From the NCBI GenBank assembly GCA_934169775.1, contig CAKPOI010000039.1, forward strand, positions 1-13,106: a stretch of DNA of 13,106 nt, in the 5' to 3' direction. Source of the DNA: an uncultured Clostridia bacterium. Its GTDB lineage: Bacteria; Bacillota; Clostridia; TANB77; CAG-508. Position numbers and translations under genes: made by a program. A model generated the notes under the pieces. The model was not told where the DNA came from and ran no database searches. It saw only the letters and a list, made by a program, of their open reading frames with translations. Positions 1 through 6,813 of this stretch are shown in pieces; the stretch's first letter is position 1; the number at the start of each line of letters is the position of its first letter.

Positions 1-108
1 GAGCAAATTGAAAGATATTGCACATTTGATGATATAAAAGATATAGAAGGCTTAAGAAAATATACAATAGTAGTTGCTTCAAATGAAATATATGTACAAG
101 AAATATAA
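1..108 (+). CDS. C-terminal end of an unidentified protein (5'-truncated by window edge)
   Basis: Frame 1 is open from the first base to a TAA at 106-108 and gives the last 35 residues of a protein; the other two + frames close within the first 40 bases. The tail is mixed-charge, with a short hydrophobic strand-like segment (YTIVVAS) followed by EIYVQEI. I do not recognise a family from so short a piece. A strong terminator begins about 55 bases after the stop, which supports this being a real gene end. It converges on the protease gene to its right. Confidence 0.5.
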   Translation, partial: EQIERYCTFDDIKDIEGLRKYTIVVASNEIYVQEI

Positions 109-162
109 AAGAATCTTCTAAGTAGATAAAATAGAAAATCAACTTATAGGAATTTATGTATA

Positions 163-222
163 AAAAAAGAAAGATGTGGATTTTAATTAAAAATGTAATT
201 AATGTCCATGTCTTTCTTTTTT
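163..222. terminator. Bidirectional intrinsic terminator between convergent genes
   Basis: Arms 163-180 and 205-222 pair over 18 positions (two of them G-U) around a 24-base AT-rich loop. The outer part is A6 on the left and T6 on the right, so the structure ends in a U-run in either direction. It lies between the + strand gene ending at 108 and the minus-strand protease ending at 278, and probably serves both. Confidence 0.75.
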
Positions 223-230
223 CTATTCTA

Positions 231-250
231 GGAAAGTTCTACGAACTTCC
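231..250 (+). other. Small hairpin following the terminator
   Basis: GGAAAGTTC, TAC, GAACTTCC forms an 8-bp stem with one bulged A, starting 8 bases after the T-run of the terminator and followed by TTTT. A closely similar hairpin sits at the same 8-base distance after another terminator at 6719-6738. It may act as a second terminator stem or processing site; its function is not shown by the sequence. Confidence 0.4.
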
Positions 251-277
251 TTTTATATTAAATGTTAATGCCAAAAC

Positions 278-2683
278 TTAAAATTTAGTATTTCCACTAA
301 CCACATCTGCATAAGCTTTAAGTTTTTTATAAACTAAATCATTAACAGTACCAGAAGGGAAGTGACCAGAACTATCTTTTTTACCAGCGGGAACACCTGT
401 TAAAACTTCAATACCTTCTTCAATAGAAGAAATAGAGTAAATGTGGAATTGGCCATTTTTAACGGCTTCAATAATGTCATCTGATAATTGCAAATTATCA
501 ACATTTTGAATAGGAATCATAACTCCGTGAGAGCCATCTAATCCACGCATTTTGCAAATTTGAAAATATCCTTCAATTTTTTCATTAACTCCACCAATAG
601 GTTGTATTTGACCTTTTTGGTTTACAGAGCCAGTAACTGCAATAGCTTGATTTATAGGAATACCGGACAAGCTAGAAAGTAAGCCATATAATTCTGTGCT
701 AGAAGCACTGTCGCCATCTACACCATTATATAATTGTTCAAAACAGATACTAGCAGTTAAACATAGAGGAATATCTTGTGCAAACATTTCGCCTAGATAT
801 CCAGTTAATATTAAAACACCTTTTGAGTGTGATGAACCAGATAAATCAACTTCTCTTTCAATATTAACTATTCCGTTTTTACCAGTATAAGTATTAACAG
901 TGATTTTAGCGGGTTTTCCAAAGGTATAATCTCCTACAGTTAAGACTGTTAATCCGTTTAAAGTACCAACTTTATAACCTTCTGTGTCAATAAGTAGAGA
1001 GTGGTTTTTAATCATTTCCATATATTTTGCATCATATTTTTTTACACGATTGATTTGTTCTTTTAAAGCTTTATCAATAAATTCACCTGTGACAACTTTA
1101 GATCTTGATAATTTTGCCCAAGTAGCAGCTTCTCCAACGATTTGAATTAAATCATCAAAACGAGTAGAAATTTTAGAATGGCTACCAGCTAATTTTGATG
1201 CATATTCAATTAATTTACACATAGCCCCTTTGTCTAGGTGGGGAAGATTATCATGTTCACAGAAACCGTGTATAATTCTAGCTAATTTGTTGGCATTTTC
1301 AGTATTTAAAGGAGCATCATCTTCAAATTCTACTTTTATTTTAAATAGTTTTTTGAAGTCAGCATCCATAGCTAAAAGTGTTTGATAAATTTGACTATTA
1401 CCAATCAAAATAACTTTTAAATCTAATGGAATAGGTTCAGGCCTTAAAGAAATCATTACCATTGAAGAACGTTGTTCAGGAACAGCTTCAATGTCTAATT
1501 CTTTAACACGTAAAGCTTTTTTTAGAGCTTCATAACAGGCAGGATTAGATAGTAAATCTTTTGCTTGGAAGATTATATATCCACCATTTGCTTGATGTAA
1601 AAGCCCAGGTTTTAACATAGTAAAATCAGTTTTTAGAGCACCATAATAATTTTCATATTCTAATGCACCAAATATGTTACTGTATGAATAGTTGGAATCC
1701 ATTATAACAGGACTGCCTTCTTTATTTGAATTATCAATAAATAAATTAACACGATAATTTAAAGAAGGATCAGTTACTCTATTAGCAGGATTTCCAGGTT
1801 GATTTGGGTTTTGATTTGCTAATATTTTATCTTCTTCCAAGAAATAGGATACATTTTTTAAAACATCTTGTTTAACATCATTTAGGAATGTGTTTATTTT
1901 TTTGTTACGTTTATATTTTGATTTTAAGAAATTGATGTGTGCACTAATTGTTAAAAGAGCTATATTTGATTGCCATTCAGAAATTTTTTTATCAGATTGT
2001 CTTTCAATTTCTTTGATTTGTCCAATAACAGTCATAATTTGTTCTTGTACAACAGCAGATTTGCTTTCATATTCTTGTTTAATAGAATCTTCTAATTGAT
2101 TGAATTCTTCTTCTTCAACAACTCTACCTTCAACTATAGGCATCATATAGATACCGTTTTGAGAAGCTTTAACTTGAAAGTCAAATTTTAAAGCTTCTTT
2201 GTTTAATTTTTCTAAGAGAGCGGAACGCTTTTCTTCAAATTGTTGTTTAATAGAAGCTTTTTCTTTTTCAAAATCATCTGCATTAAAGGTCTTTTTTATG
2301 TCTTTTTTTATTTCTTTTATGAATCCATCCATATTATCTCTAAATTCTTTTCCTTGTCCAGCAGGTAAAGAAACTGCAATTGGATTGTTTGGATTATTGA
2401 AATTGTAAATGTAACACCAATCATTTGGAACTTTTTCTTTTTTTGAAATTTTATCTAGATAATTTTTGGTGTACATAGTTTTACCAACACCACTTGGTCC
2501 TTCAATGTATAAATTATATCCTTTTACATTTACTTGTAGTCCAAATTCTAGGGCTTTTATTCCTCTGTCTTGTCCAATTCCAGATTGTAGACCTTCTAAT
2601 TCTTCTGTAGTTGTAAAATTAAATAGGTTTTCATTACAGGTCATTTTTAAATCTTTAAATGATAATTCGTTCTTGTTTTTCAT
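278..2683 (-). CDS. Lon-like ATP-dependent serine protease (AAA_32 / Lon_C type)
   Basis: This is a cytoplasmic AAA+ protease that should unfold and degrade proteins in an ATP-dependent way. I start it at 2683, giving 801 residues: GGAGG lies 8 bases before this ATG, while the ATG 15 bases upstream (2698) overlaps that site and has none of its own. A Walker A motif GPSGVGKT sits at about 62-69. A charged coiled-coil insertion spans about 135-235. A GGYIIFQAKDLL segment at about 367-378 takes the usual Walker B place of this family. The C-terminal Lon protease domain has the Ser in DGDSAS (S659) and the Lys in GGVNEK (K702). Their 43-residue spacing matches the Ser-Lys dyad of E. coli Lon, so the enzyme looks active. 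There is no classical Lon N-terminal domain, which fits the AAA_32 (COG1067) branch. Substrates are unknown. It appears monocistronic. Confidence 0.93.
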   Translation of the reverse strand: MKNKNELSFKDLKMTCNENLFNFTTTEELEGLQSGIGQDRGIKALEFGLQVNVKGYNLYIEGPSGVGKTMYTKNYLDKISKKEKVPNDWCYIYNFNNPNNPIAVSLPAGQGKEFRDNMDGFIKEIKKDIKKTFNADDFEKEKASIKQQFEEKRSALLEKLNKEALKFDFQVKASQNGIYMMPIVEGRVVEEEEFNQLEDSIKQEYESKSAVVQEQIMTVIGQIKEIERQSDKKISEWQSNIALLTISAHINFLKSKYKRNKKINTFLNDVKQDVLKNVSYFLEEDKILANQNPNQPGNPANRVTDPSLNYRVNLFIDNSNKEGSPVIMDSNYSYSNIFGALEYENYYGALKTDFTMLKPGLLHQANGGYIIFQAKDLLSNPACYEALKKALRVKELDIEAVPEQRSSMVMISLRPEPIPLDLKVILIGNSQIYQTLLAMDADFKKLFKIKVEFEDDAPLNTENANKLARIIHGFCEHDNLPHLDKGAMCKLIEYASKLAGSHSKISTRFDDLIQIVGEAATWAKLSRSKVVTGEFIDKALKEQINRVKKYDAKYMEMIKNHSLLIDTEGYKVGTLNGLTVLTVGDYTFGKPAKITVNTYTGKNGIVNIEREVDLSGSSHSKGVLILTGYLGEMFAQDIPLCLTASICFEQLYNGVDGDSASSTELYGLLSSLSGIPINQAIAVTGSVNQKGQIQPIGGVNEKIEGYFQICKMRGLDGSHGVMIPIQNVDNLQLSDDIIEAVKNGQFHIYSISSIEEGIEVLTGVPAGKKDSSGHFPSGTVNDLVYKKLKAYADVVSGNTKF

Positions 2684-2737
2684 TCGTTTTTCCTCCATTT
2701 TTTCTTTATTATTCCCAATATTTTTTTTGATAAACTT

Positions 2738-2766
2738 ATTTTATAGTATCTTTATAAAAAAGTAAA
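2738..2766 (-). promoter_or_regulatory. Predicted promoter of the Lon-like protease
   Basis: On the minus strand, TTTACT (2766-2761) and TAAAAT (2743-2738) are 17 bases apart. A TATAAA overlapping the same place gives a 15-base spacing. The start codon lies about 50 bases downstream. The -35 box abuts the first unit of the 56-bp tandem repeat. The match is moderate and the region is AT-rich, so this is only a fair prediction. Confidence 0.4.
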
Positions 2767-2990
2767 GAAAAAATTTAAAAAAAGTGATGTTTTCGGGACA
2801 ACAGTGTTTTTGAAAACAGAACTAAAAAATATTAGAAACTTAATGCTTTTGGAACCTTAGTATTTTCGGAAACAGAACTAAAAAAATTAAAAAAAGTGAT
2901 GTTTTTGAAACCTTAGTGTTTTCGGAAACATAGCAAAAAATATTAAAAATTTAATGTTTTTTGATTTTAGCCTCTAAAGAAAATAAGAAC
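2767..2990. repeat. Four contiguous degenerate 56-bp tandem repeats
   Basis: Units run 2767-2822, 2823-2878, 2879-2934 and 2935-2990, each 56 bases with no spacer. Each begins with an A-rich run, then has a TTAATG or GTGATG core, then T-rich sequence. Units 1-3 share a GAAACAGAAC-like end (GAAAACAGAAC, GGAAACAGAAC, GGAAACATAGC). Units 2 and 3 carry CCTTAGT and TTTTCGGAAAC. Unit 4 is the most decayed. Units 1 and 3 resemble each other (GTGATG), as do 2 and 4 (TTAATG), which suggests duplication of a two-unit block. No start codon with a ribosome site or long frame covers it. The array fills the gap between the divergent protease and tetR promoters. Confidence 0.8.
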
Positions 2991-3022
2991 CTGAACGTTT
3001 AGTACAAAACTTTCTTAAAGTA

Positions 3023-3051
3023 TTGCAATATTTAGCAAATAAATATATAAT
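3023..3051 (+). promoter_or_regulatory. Promoter of the tetR / acyl-CoA synthetase operon
   Basis: TTGCAA (3023-3028) and a perfect TATAAT (3046-3051) are separated by 17 bases. Transcription would start near 3058, leaving a leader of about 120 bases that contains two inverted repeats before the tetR start at 3180. Confidence 0.65.
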
Positions 3052-3063
3052 AGAAAACAATAT

Positions 3064-3078
3064 GAAACTTTTAGTTTC
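3064..3078. promoter_or_regulatory. Inverted repeat, possible operator 1 in the tetR leader
   Basis: GAAACT, TTT, AGTTTC is a perfect 6-bp inverted repeat just after the expected transcription start. The position suits a repressor that blocks initiation or early elongation, such as autoregulation by the TetR protein encoded downstream. It could equally be a small RNA hairpin. Binding is inferred. Confidence 0.35.
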
Positions 3079-3089
3079 GCAAAACAAAG

Positions 3090-3108
3090 TGAAAATATTT
3101 TATTTTCA
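3090..3108. promoter_or_regulatory. Inverted repeat, possible operator 2 in the tetR leader
   Basis: TGAAAATA, TTT, TATTTTCA is a perfect 8-bp inverted repeat, centred 28 bases downstream of the centre of the first. Both share the GAAA...TTTC frame with a 3-base TTT centre. Two similar palindromes in tandem could bind two TetR dimers, though A/T-rich palindromes arise easily in this DNA. Confidence 0.35.
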
Positions 3109-3179
3109 AAAGAAAAGTCACGTGGAAAAACTTAATAAATGGAAAACATTGAACTTTAAGGAAGGAATGTGATTAAAAA

Positions 3180-3749
3180 ATGAACAAAACAAAAAGAAAA
3201 ATTTTTGAAACATCAATGAAATTATTTGCAGAAAAAGGATATGATGCAACAAGTATAGAAGAAATAACAGCAACAGTTGGAGTGGCAAAAGGAACATTAT
3301 ATTATCATTTTTCTAGTAAAGAAGAAATATTCAACTTTTTAATAGAAGAAGGAATAAAACTATTGCAAAATAGTATAGATATAAAGACATCTAAATATAC
3401 AAATTATATTGATAAGATAAAAGCAATAGTATTAATAGAAATAAAAATAGTACAAAAATATGAAAATTTAATAACTATATTATTAAGTCAATTTTATGGA
3501 AAAGAAGCAAGAAACCAAAAGTGTCAAATGCATGTTTATGATTATATAGAGCAAATAGAAAAAATAGTAAAAGAAGGAATAAATAGAGGAGAAATAAAGC
3601 AAGGAGATCCAAAGGTAATATCATCTGAAATTTATGGGTTAATATGTTCTACATTAGTATATAAATTGCGTAATCAAGATACTTTTGATATTACAAAAAT
3701 ATATAAAGAATTTGAAAGAACTGTAATAGAAGGATTAAAAATAAAATAA
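3180..3749 (+). CDS. TetR/AcrR-family transcriptional regulator
   Basis: The protein has 189 residues, typical for the family. The N-terminal DNA-binding domain is clear: FETSMKLFAEKGYDATS, then a helix-turn-helix at about 25-44 with the signature GVAKGTLYYHFSSKEEI. The remainder is the helical ligand and dimerisation domain, which is not conserved enough to name a ligand. AAGGAAGG lies at 3158-3165, and a following GTGAT extends the match to the 16S anti-Shine-Dalgarno, which explains the apparently long spacing to ATG 3180. The acyl-CoA synthetase gene starts 30 bases after the stop with no terminator between, so the two are co-transcribed. It may therefore sense fatty acids or acyl-CoAs and control its own operon (inference). 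Codon use is strongly A-ending, with Ile nearly always ATA. Confidence 0.92.
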   Translation: MNKTKRKIFETSMKLFAEKGYDATSIEEITATVGVAKGTLYYHFSSKEEIFNFLIEEGIKLLQNSIDIKTSKYTNYIDKIKAIVLIEIKIVQKYENLITILLSQFYGKEARNQKCQMHVYDYIEQIEKIVKEGINRGEIKQGDPKVISSEIYGLICSTLVYKLRNQDTFDITKIYKEFERTVIEGLKIK

Positions 3750-3778
3750 TTAATAAATAAGAAGGGAAATGTGAGAAA

Positions 3779-5494
3779 ATGAGAAAGCCAATACATGAGT
3801 TTGACAAATTTACAGATTTAAAAGATATGCTAAAAATCTCTGGAGAAAAATATGGTGATAGACCAGCATATATGATAAGAGCAGATAAAAAAGGTGAGTT
3901 TAAAACAATTACGCACAAAGAATTTAGAGAAGAAATAAATGCACTAGGAACAAAATTGATTGATATGGGTCTAAAAGATAAACGTATAGCAGTAATAGGA
4001 GAAAATCGCTATGAATGGGGTGTAGCATATCTTGCAACAGTGACAGGAACAGGTGTAGTGGTACCGTTAGACAAAGCATTACCAGAAAATGAAATAGAAA
4101 GTTTAATTATTCGTTCAGAAGTAGAAGCAATTTTTTATTCAAAAAAATATGATGATATAATGGCTAAAATTCAAGAAAAAGGAAATACAAAATTACGTTA
4201 TTATATTTCAATGGATTTAAAAGAAAATGAAGAAAAAGTGTACTCTATGGAACAACTTGTACAAGATGGAAGAACTTTATTAGAAAGTGGAAATAGAGAA
4301 TTTTTAGATGCAAAAATAAATCCTGAAGAGATGCAAATAATGTTATTTACATCAGGAACAACAGCAATGTCAAAAGCAGTAAAATTATCACATAAAAATA
4401 TAGTAAGTAATTTGATGGATATAGCATCTGTAATAAAATTATATGAAAATGATGTAATGTTATCATTTTTACCATTACATCATACATTTGAATCAACAGT
4501 AGGATTTTTATATCCAATATCAAAAGGATGTAAAATAACATTTTGTGACGGAATAAGACATATTGCAGAAAATATAAAAGAATATAAAATAACAGCAATG
4601 ATATCAGTACCAGCACTTTATGAAGGAATATATAAACAAGTAGTTAAAGCAATAAAGAAACAAGGAAAATGGGAAAAGGTTCAAAAAGGTGTAAAAATAA
4701 GTAATGCGTTAAGAAAAGTAGGAATTGATGTAAGAGCAAAATTATTTAAAGAAATACATCAATCATTAGGTGAGGATTTAAGATTAATGGTTGCTGGAGG
4801 AGCTGCATTAGATCCAGAAATAGAAAAAGGTTATACAGATTTAGGATTTTGCGTATATCAAGGGTATGGCTTAACAGAGACATCACCAGTAATCGCTGCA
4901 GAAGATGATAAATATAGAAGATTAGGTTCAATAGGAAAAGCATTCCCAAGTGTTGATGTAAAAATATTTGAGCCAAATGAAGATGGAATAGGTGAATTAA
5001 TTGCAAAAGCACCATCTGTAATGTTAGGATATTATAATAATGAAGAAGCCACAAAAGAAGCAATTGATGAACAAGGATGGTTCCATACAGGAGATTTAGC
5101 TAAAATAGATAAAGATGGATATATATTTATAACAGGAAGAAAAAAATATGTAATAGTATTACAAAATGGAAAAAATATTTTTCCAGAAGAATTAGAGGCT
5201 CTTGTAAATAAAATTGAAGGTGTAAAAGAAAGCTTTGTTTACGGAAGACCAGATGGTACAGGAGATTATAAAATTTGTGCTAAAATTGTTTATGATAAAG
5301 ATATAGTAAAAGAAGTTTATAATCTAGAAAATGTAGATGATATAAAAGAAACAATTTGGCAAGAAGTTAAAAAGATGAATAAAGCAATGCCTGCATATAA
5401 ATATATAAGAGATATAGTAGTAACAGATAAAGAACTTATAAAAACTACAACTCAAAAAATTAAGAGACATGAAGAAATGAAAACCGTAGTATAA
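3779..5494 (+). CDS. AMP-forming long-chain acyl-CoA synthetase (FadD-like)
   Basis: This 571-residue adenylate-forming enzyme should activate a fatty acid to acyl-AMP and then to acyl-CoA. The motifs occur in order: the phosphate-binding TSGTTAMSKAV at 191-201 (K199), the nucleotide-binding GYGLTETSP at 362-370, GWFHTGDL at 433-440 (D439), the hinge region ITGRKK at 451-456 followed by LQNGKNIFPEELE, and the C-terminal catalytic Lys in TTTQKIKR (K560). The usual P-loop TGxPKG is changed to AMSKA, which keeps the Lys but loses Gly and Pro. There is no carrier-protein domain and no membrane segment. AAGGG lies 12 bases before ATG 3779. It is the second gene of the tetR operon. Substrate chain length cannot be read from the sequence. 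Confidence 0.92.
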   Translation: MRKPIHEFDKFTDLKDMLKISGEKYGDRPAYMIRADKKGEFKTITHKEFREEINALGTKLIDMGLKDKRIAVIGENRYEWGVAYLATVTGTGVVVPLDKALPENEIESLIIRSEVEAIFYSKKYDDIMAKIQEKGNTKLRYYISMDLKENEEKVYSMEQLVQDGRTLLESGNREFLDAKINPEEMQIMLFTSGTTAMSKAVKLSHKNIVSNLMDIASVIKLYENDVMLSFLPLHHTFESTVGFLYPISKGCKITFCDGIRHIAENIKEYKITAMISVPALYEGIYKQVVKAIKKQGKWEKVQKGVKISNALRKVGIDVRAKLFKEIHQSLGEDLRLMVAGGAALDPEIEKGYTDLGFCVYQGYGLTETSPVIAAEDDKYRRLGSIGKAFPSVDVKIFEPNEDGIGELIAKAPSVMLGYYNNEEATKEAIDEQGWFHTGDLAKIDKDGYIFITGRKKYVIVLQNGKNIFPEELEALVNKIEGVKESFVYGRPDGTGDYKICAKIVYDKDIVKEVYNLENVDDIKETIWQEVKKMNKAMPAYKYIRDIVVTDKELIKTTTQKIKRHEEMKTVV

Positions 5495-5529
5495 TTAAAA
5501 ATACAAGTAACTTTTTAAGTAATTGTTTG

Positions 5530-5569
5530 TGTAATATTTTTGTAATAATTCTGTAATAAAAATGTAAAC
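5530..5569. promoter_or_regulatory. Four 11-bp-phased direct repeats, Pho-box-like
   Basis: TGTAATA starts at 5530, 5541 and 5552, and TGTAAAC at 5563: four copies at exactly 11-base steps. On the minus strand this reads TTTACA, ATTACA, ATTACA, ATTACA with 5-base gaps. OmpR-class response regulators bind direct repeats of this period. Bacillus PhoP uses TT(A/C/T)ACA repeats spaced by about 5 bases, and E. coli PhoB uses a CTGTCAT repeat with 11-base spacing. The block ends 19 bases before the -35 box of the coiled-coil gene, a place suited to an activator. The assignment to phosphate control is inference. Confidence 0.5.
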
Positions 5570-5588
5570 AAAAATCTTATTAAGGTAC

Positions 5589-5617
5589 TTGTAGTTTTTT
5601 GTAAATTCATGTATAAT
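5589..5617 (+). promoter_or_regulatory. Promoter of the coiled-coil protein gene
   Basis: TTGTAG (5589-5594) and a perfect TATAAT (5612-5617) are 17 bases apart, and the -10 box is preceded by TG two bases upstream at the edge of the spacer. The start would be near 5624, about 48 bases before the TTG start codon. No clear terminator is visible after the upstream acyl-CoA synthetase, so read-through is possible. Confidence 0.6.
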
Positions 5618-5671
5618 AAATGTTGTAAGAATAATAAGCGTTTAAGCGTAGGATGAAGGAGGTTGTTTACA

Positions 5672-6661
5672 TTGTCTAGATCTGGCATAGTAAACGTGAG
5701 TATGGTAATCACGGAAGAAAAGATTTTATCCAATATAGATAAAGTTCAAAAATTAATAAATCCAAACAGTAAAAAGCAAATAGTTCAATTAGAAGAAGAT
5801 ACATATTTTAAAGATTTAGTAGAATCAATAAAAACATATTTAAACGAATATCCTAAAAAGAAAAATTTCCCAAGCAGTGTATACAATGCTGCCTATGGAT
5901 TAGTTGAATATGCAACAAATCAATTCGAGGAAAATACAAAAAAAATAGAAGAATTAATACGCCAAAGGGAACAAAATATTGCATTAGCTGGTCAATTAAA
6001 AGAATTAATTGAAACAGTTCAAAATAAAGAAGAAAACTGGAAAGAACAAGTAAAAAAAGCAGAAGATAGTTTTTCAGAAGATATTACAGAAACTTTAATG
6101 GTTTTAGGAAAAACAAAAACAGAAACTTCTCAGAATTATCAAGATGCAATGAAATTGTTACATGCAAGAGTAAATAATTTGGAATCAAACTTACATATTG
6201 AAATTGATATGGAAAGAATAGAAGATAGATCAAAAGCATTGAGTTATATAGGAATAGAAGTAGCAGATGCCCTAAAATCAATTCCTACACCTGTTGAACT
6301 TACAGTACAAAATGCTGCTCTAGAGCAAACTGAAGAAGTTGAACAAATTGAACAAGTAGAAGAAATCAAAGAACAACAACCAGTTGAACAAGTTAAAGCA
6401 GTTAAAACTAAAAAATCTAGAAAAGCAGAAAATGTTCAAAAGGTTGAAGAAACTCAAGAAAATGTACAAGTACAACAAGAGACTGTTGAGCAACAAACTG
6501 AGCAAGTTCAAATTGCTGAAGAACAAAAACCAGAAAAAGCTAAAAAACCTTCTTTATGGCAAAGATTTAAGAATAGTAAATTGGTTAGAACTATCAAATA
6601 TGTAATGAAAATTAGAGTTGTTTTAGATTATCCAGCTTTACCTGAAGGTAGAGGAGAATAA
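5672..6661 (+). CDS. Unrecognised coiled-coil protein with Glu/Gln/Val-rich linker and basic tail
   Basis: I chose the TTG at 5672 because AAGGAGG (5656-5662) ends 9 bases before it; the result is 329 residues. I do not recognise a family. Residues 1-75 are a mixed helical domain. Residues about 76-205 are long charged helices of coiled-coil character. Residues 215-290 are low-complexity, rich in Glu, Gln, Val and Lys with recurring VEQ/VEE units. The tail 291-314 is basic and amphipathic (LWQRFKNSKLVRTIKYVMK) and the protein ends LDYPALPEGRGE. There is no signal peptide or clear membrane segment, so it is probably cytoplasmic, perhaps touching membrane or nucleic acid through its tail (inference). 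It is a single-gene unit with its own promoter, upstream phased repeats and a terminator directly after the stop. A leucine-rich open frame antisense to the linker is only its shadow. Confidence 0.8.
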   Translation: MSRSGIVNVSMVITEEKILSNIDKVQKLINPNSKKQIVQLEEDTYFKDLVESIKTYLNEYPKKKNFPSSVYNAAYGLVEYATNQFEENTKKIEELIRQREQNIALAGQLKELIETVQNKEENWKEQVKKAEDSFSEDITETLMVLGKTKTETSQNYQDAMKLLHARVNNLESNLHIEIDMERIEDRSKALSYIGIEVADALKSIPTPVELTVQNAALEQTEEVEQIEQVEEIKEQQPVEQVKAVKTKKSRKAENVQKVEETQENVQVQQETVEQQTEQVQIAEEQKPEKAKKPSLWQRFKNSKLVRTIKYVMKIRVVLDYPALPEGRGE

Positions 6662-6662
6662 A

Positions 6663-6710
6663 AAAATAAGGTGCTTTTGGGGACGGACTCAAAAAACACC
6701 TTATTTTTTT
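6663..6710 (+). terminator. Intrinsic terminator of the coiled-coil gene
   Basis: AAAATAAGGTG (6663-6673) pairs with CACCTTATTTT (6697-6707) and the T-run continues to 6710, starting 2 bases after the stop codon. The 23-base loop contains GGGGACGGACTC, unusually GC-rich for this region. Confidence 0.8.
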
Positions 6711-6718
6711 ATATTATG

Positions 6719-6738
6719 GGAAAATTCTTTGAACTTTC
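6719..6738 (+). other. Small hairpin following the terminator, second copy
   Basis: GGAAAATTC, TTT, GAACTTTC forms an imperfect stem-loop starting 8 bases after the T-run of the preceding terminator. Sequence and distance both match the hairpin at 231-250. Short AT arms around it (ATATTAT and ATAATAT) could lengthen the stem. Confidence 0.35.
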
Positions 6739-6781
6739 TATAATATAAAAATAACAATGCACAGAATGTTTTTTATAGAGC

Positions 6782-6809
6782 AAAAAAAAAATACCAGTTT
6801 AACTGGTAT
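6782..6809 (-). terminator. Intrinsic terminator of the tRNA gene
   Basis: On the minus strand ATACCAGTT and AACTGGTAT (6801-6809 and 6791-6799) form a 9-bp palindrome with one central base, followed by a T-run (A-run 6782-6790 on the + strand). It begins a few bases after the encoded CCA of the tRNA. The + strand also ends in T6, so it may act in both directions. Confidence 0.8.
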
Positions 6810-6813
6810 TTTT

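Noticed and set aside
2684..2698. ATG 2698 as start of the Lon-like protease
   Set aside because: This ATG overlaps the GGAGG site that serves the ATG at 2683 and has no ribosome site of its own.
2767..2990. Possible CRISPR array or repeat-coding region
   Set aside because: The 56-bp units are contiguous with no unique spacers, units are degenerate, and no cas gene or coding frame is present.
3167..3774. Minimal start-stop ORFs (ATGTGA) directly before both tetR (3167-3172) and the acyl-CoA synthetase (3769-3774)
   Set aside because: The same TGTGA lies before the genes at 8546 and 10677 without an ATG, so extended pairing with the 16S 3' end (GGTGA-like) is the simpler explanation.
6320..6605. 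Open frames overlapping the linker of the coiled-coil gene (+ Lys-rich and - Leu-rich)
   Set aside because: They are frame shadows of a GAA/CAA-rich low-complexity stretch with no ribosome site or promoter.
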